From: Bacteroidota bacterium
Lineage (GTDB): Bacteria > Bacteroidota > Bacteroidia > Flavobacteriales > Flavobacteriaceae
Length of the DNA stretch: 7,300 nucleotides
Reading direction: 5' to 3'
Assembly (NCBI GenBank): GCA_023427845.1
Contig: JAEYZX010000162.1
Span: forward strand, 1 to 7,300
Below the pieces are notes generated by a model that worked only from the letters and a program-made list of their open reading frames with translations, was not told where the DNA came from and ran no database searches. Shown in pieces: positions 6,401 through 7,300 of this stretch. Every line of letters begins with the position of its first letter. Within the stretch, counting starts at the first letter, position 1. The position numbers and the translations under genes are program-made.

Positions 6401-7300
6401 GCGACAATGCTTGTATTCTCAACCGATAAAAAAGAATATGCAACCGGCGAAAGTGCGCACATATCATTTCCGTCAAGTGAAGGCGGACGCGCATTGATCT
6501 CAATCGAAAACGGATCGCGCGTTATCAAAACACTTTGGGCCGAAACAAAAAAAGGTGAAACAACAGTATCGGTTCCCATAACTGGTGAAATGGCTCCAAA
6601 CGTGTATTTAAACATAACATTGTTGCAGCCGCACGCGGGTTCAAATAATGATTCGCCTATCAGGATGTACGGCATCGTTCCTATAAGCGTAGTAGATAAA
6701 AACACCATGCTTGTTCCGCAGATTGCAATGTCTGCGGTGCTTAAGCCTGAACAGGATTACAACGTAAAGGTTAGCGAGGCAAACGGAAAAGCAATGACCT
6801 ATACAATTGCGGTTGTCGATGATGGTTTGCTTGACCTGACCCGATTTAAGACACCGAATGCATGGGACCAATTTTACAAAAGAGAAGCTTTGGGCGTTTT
6901 GACGTGGGATGTCTATGATGACATAATCGGTGCTTACGGTGGGAAAATCAATCAGATTTTCAGCATTGGCGGCGATCAGGATTTGGGTGCCGCAAACGCC
7001 AAAAAAGCCAACAGGTTTAAACCGGTAGTCGTTTATCTTGGTCCATTTCATCTTCCAAAAGGACAAACCAAAACCCATAAAATCATACTTCCGAAGTATG
7101 CGGGATCGGTCCGTACAATGGTTGTAGCCGGCGATGCTGCGTCGAGTGCTTACGGAAGCGCCGAGAAAACGACGCCCGTTAAAAGTCCGCTAATGGTTTT
7201 GGCATCATTGCCGCGAAAAATATCGCCATCCGAAAAAGTCACGATTCCCGTTACGCTGTTTGCAATGGAAAATCACGTGAAAAATGTTTCCGTACAGATC
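3497..7300 (+). CDS. Alpha-2-macroglobulin family lipoprotein, 3'-truncated by window end
   Basis: A very large envelope lipoprotein of the bacterial alpha-2-macroglobulin family, whose members trap attacking proteases. The first 1268 codons are visible with no stop. The N terminus has a basic start (MKTGR), a hydrophobic stretch and the lipobox VIQSC, giving lipidated Cys19. The residues after it (SRKSA) lack the acidic surface-export signal of Bacteroidota lipoproteins, so periplasmic exposure is inferred. Macroglobulin-type beta domains follow: an N-terminal domain starting near FKEYISGFTSGVV, an MG2-like domain with YLYGERGVWRPGD (609-621), an Asn-Trp-Arg-Trp-Trp-Trp-Asp segment (882-888), a bait-region-type domain from VFSTDKKEYATGES (about 973 on), and the core A2M domain with VVDDGLLDLTRFKTP (1106-1120), a following ALGV..WDVYDD segment, and LPKYAGSVRTMVVAG (1198-1212) up to SPLMV. 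A thioester CxEQ motif, if present, lies beyond the window. The start ATG at 3497 follows an A-rich leader (CCTAAA). An acidic Cys-flanked insert occupies 445-490. Confidence 0.93.
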   Translation, partial: MKTGRILILSLMFFVIQSCSRKSAADFNSDPSQFKEYISGFTSGVVPAKSDFRVVLAFSKTEWKPNQLLDNNLFDISPAVNGKVIALSPNTVAFIPEKLQNGIQYRITFNLGNLLKVPENKKEFNFTVNTIKQDFIVSTHDIQSHDKTMQYLNVVLKSADEMRPEVAAKILSASQKGKSLPIKFDKTLSTGTEFKFVVDSITRFDDDSKIEIKYDGKPADLDYKGTIVYDIAGRNNFKVVNIEVPDGDNRTLLINFSDPLERMQDFDGLVAVESAATISYSADGNVLKAFFDEPLKGSLLVEVFDGIASEDGYKLKQTHSEKVAFAQLVPTVRFLKSGTILPGSANLKINFETVNLNAVDVKVYKIYKNNILQFLQDNELNGAQNLKRVAQPVAKQKLVLKKSPLLNYDKWNSFALDLSKIITPEPGAVYRVEFSFKKSYSTYQCDSSTVSDNDDEEEIPEDDVNYSGSGYYDDYYYEEDYEWRERQDPCTSSYFYDAKIATNVLATDLGVIAKRGADKSYFFAVNNIVTTAPVSGAKVELYTYQQQKIAEESTCSDGTVTFDLTKFAYFAIVTKGDNSTYVKLDDGTSLSVSNFDIVGESLQKGLKGYLYGERGVWRPGDNLYLSFMLNDANNKLPESHPIKLTLNDPHGKQRYQTVVKSNSLNHYAFVVPTSVDAPTGNWEAIASVGGARFHKSIKIETIKPNRLKIKNTFSKPVLSSLSPNFANLSVTWLHGAIAKNLRVEMQAKFTQHQTTFKNYDRYDFDDAVRKFSTEEINIFSGRVDAGGKATIPISPKFNSQAPGMLKASFITKAFEEGGDFSTDVVTATYSPYETYIGLKTPETNKYGMLETRKVNRYDIVAVNENGLPKANIKLEVKVYKVNWRWWWDASEENLSNYNSATITTAYKNYEVTTDASGKAHVAFAVTDDEWGRYLIRVSDPVGGHAVSQTVLVDWPSWSGKTRNTDASNATMLVFSTDKKEYATGESAHISFPSSEGGRALISIENGSRVIKTLWAETKKGETTVSVPITGEMAPNVYLNITLLQPHAGSNNDSPIRMYGIVPISVVDKNTMLVPQIAMSAVLKPEQDYNVKVSEANGKAMTYTIAVVDDGLLDLTRFKTPNAWDQFYKREALGVLTWDVYDDIIGAYGGKINQIFSIGGDQDLGAANAKKANRFKPVVVYLGPFHLPKGQTKTHKIILPKYAGSVRTMVVAGDAASSAYGSAEKTTPVKSPLMVLASLPRKISPSEKVTIPVTLFAMENHVKNVSVQI
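4829..4966 (+). other. Cys-bracketed acidic and tyrosine-rich insert within the macroglobulin lipoprotein
   Basis: Codons 445-490 encode a segment bounded by Cys445 and Cys490. Between them (452-488) lies a low-complexity stretch rich in Asp, Glu and Tyr, containing DNDDEEE, then YYDDYYYEEDYEW and RERQD. The DNA is correspondingly repetitive (GAT, GAA, TAT and TAC codons). It precedes SSYFYDAKIATNVLATDLG, which looks like the beginning of the next beta domain. A disulfide closing an exposed acidic loop, possibly binding cations, is an inference from the two cysteines. Confidence 0.6.

Noticed and set aside
6292..7078. Two antisense open frames (6292-6708 and 6641-7078) in the 3' part of the macroglobulin gene
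   Set aside because: They are shadows of the + strand frame, which is continuous from 3497 to 7300 and carries the A2M core motifs.

Overview
The window looks like the chromosome of a Bacteroidota bacterium, most likely a member of the Flavobacteriia. Four things support this: a type IX secretion (T9SS) C-terminal sorting domain on the first protein; start codons with A/T-rich leaders and no Shine-Dalgarno motif; TAnnTTTG-type -7 promoter elements; and a very large lipoprotein of the Bacteroidota alpha-2-macroglobulin type. The genus cannot be fixed from the sequence alone. Nothing points to a mobile element, prophage, CRISPR array or recent transfer.

Layout: (1) positions 1-1010, + strand, the 3' part of a secreted M36 (fungalysin-type) zinc metallopeptidase ending in a T9SS sorting tail; its 5' part lies outside the window. 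(2) positions 1029-1058, a hairpin terminator between two convergent genes. (3) positions 1071-2840, - strand, dxs, the first enzyme of the MEP isoprenoid pathway. (4) positions 2841-2929, a compact divergent promoter region with a TAnnTTTG element 3-4 bases from each start codon. (5) positions 2930-3373, + strand, tadA, the tRNA adenosine-34 deaminase. (6) positions 3374-3496, a 123-base gap with one imperfect inverted repeat and no clear promoter or terminator. (7) from 3497 to the window end, + strand, the first 1268 codons of an alpha-2-macroglobulin-like lipoprotein, cut off before the region where a thioester motif would lie. The longest stretch without a gene is 123 bases.

The genes do not form an obvious single pathway. 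dxs and tadA are housekeeping genes sharing a divergent promoter region. The M36 peptidase is exported through the outer membrane, while the macroglobulin is a lipid-anchored cell-envelope protein of a family that can trap proteases. They are separated by a terminator and two housekeeping genes, so a functional link is not supported. I found no convincing undescribed system. The points most worth a second look are the apparently leaderless divergent dxs/tadA promoters and a cysteine-bracketed acidic and tyrosine-rich insert in the macroglobulin.
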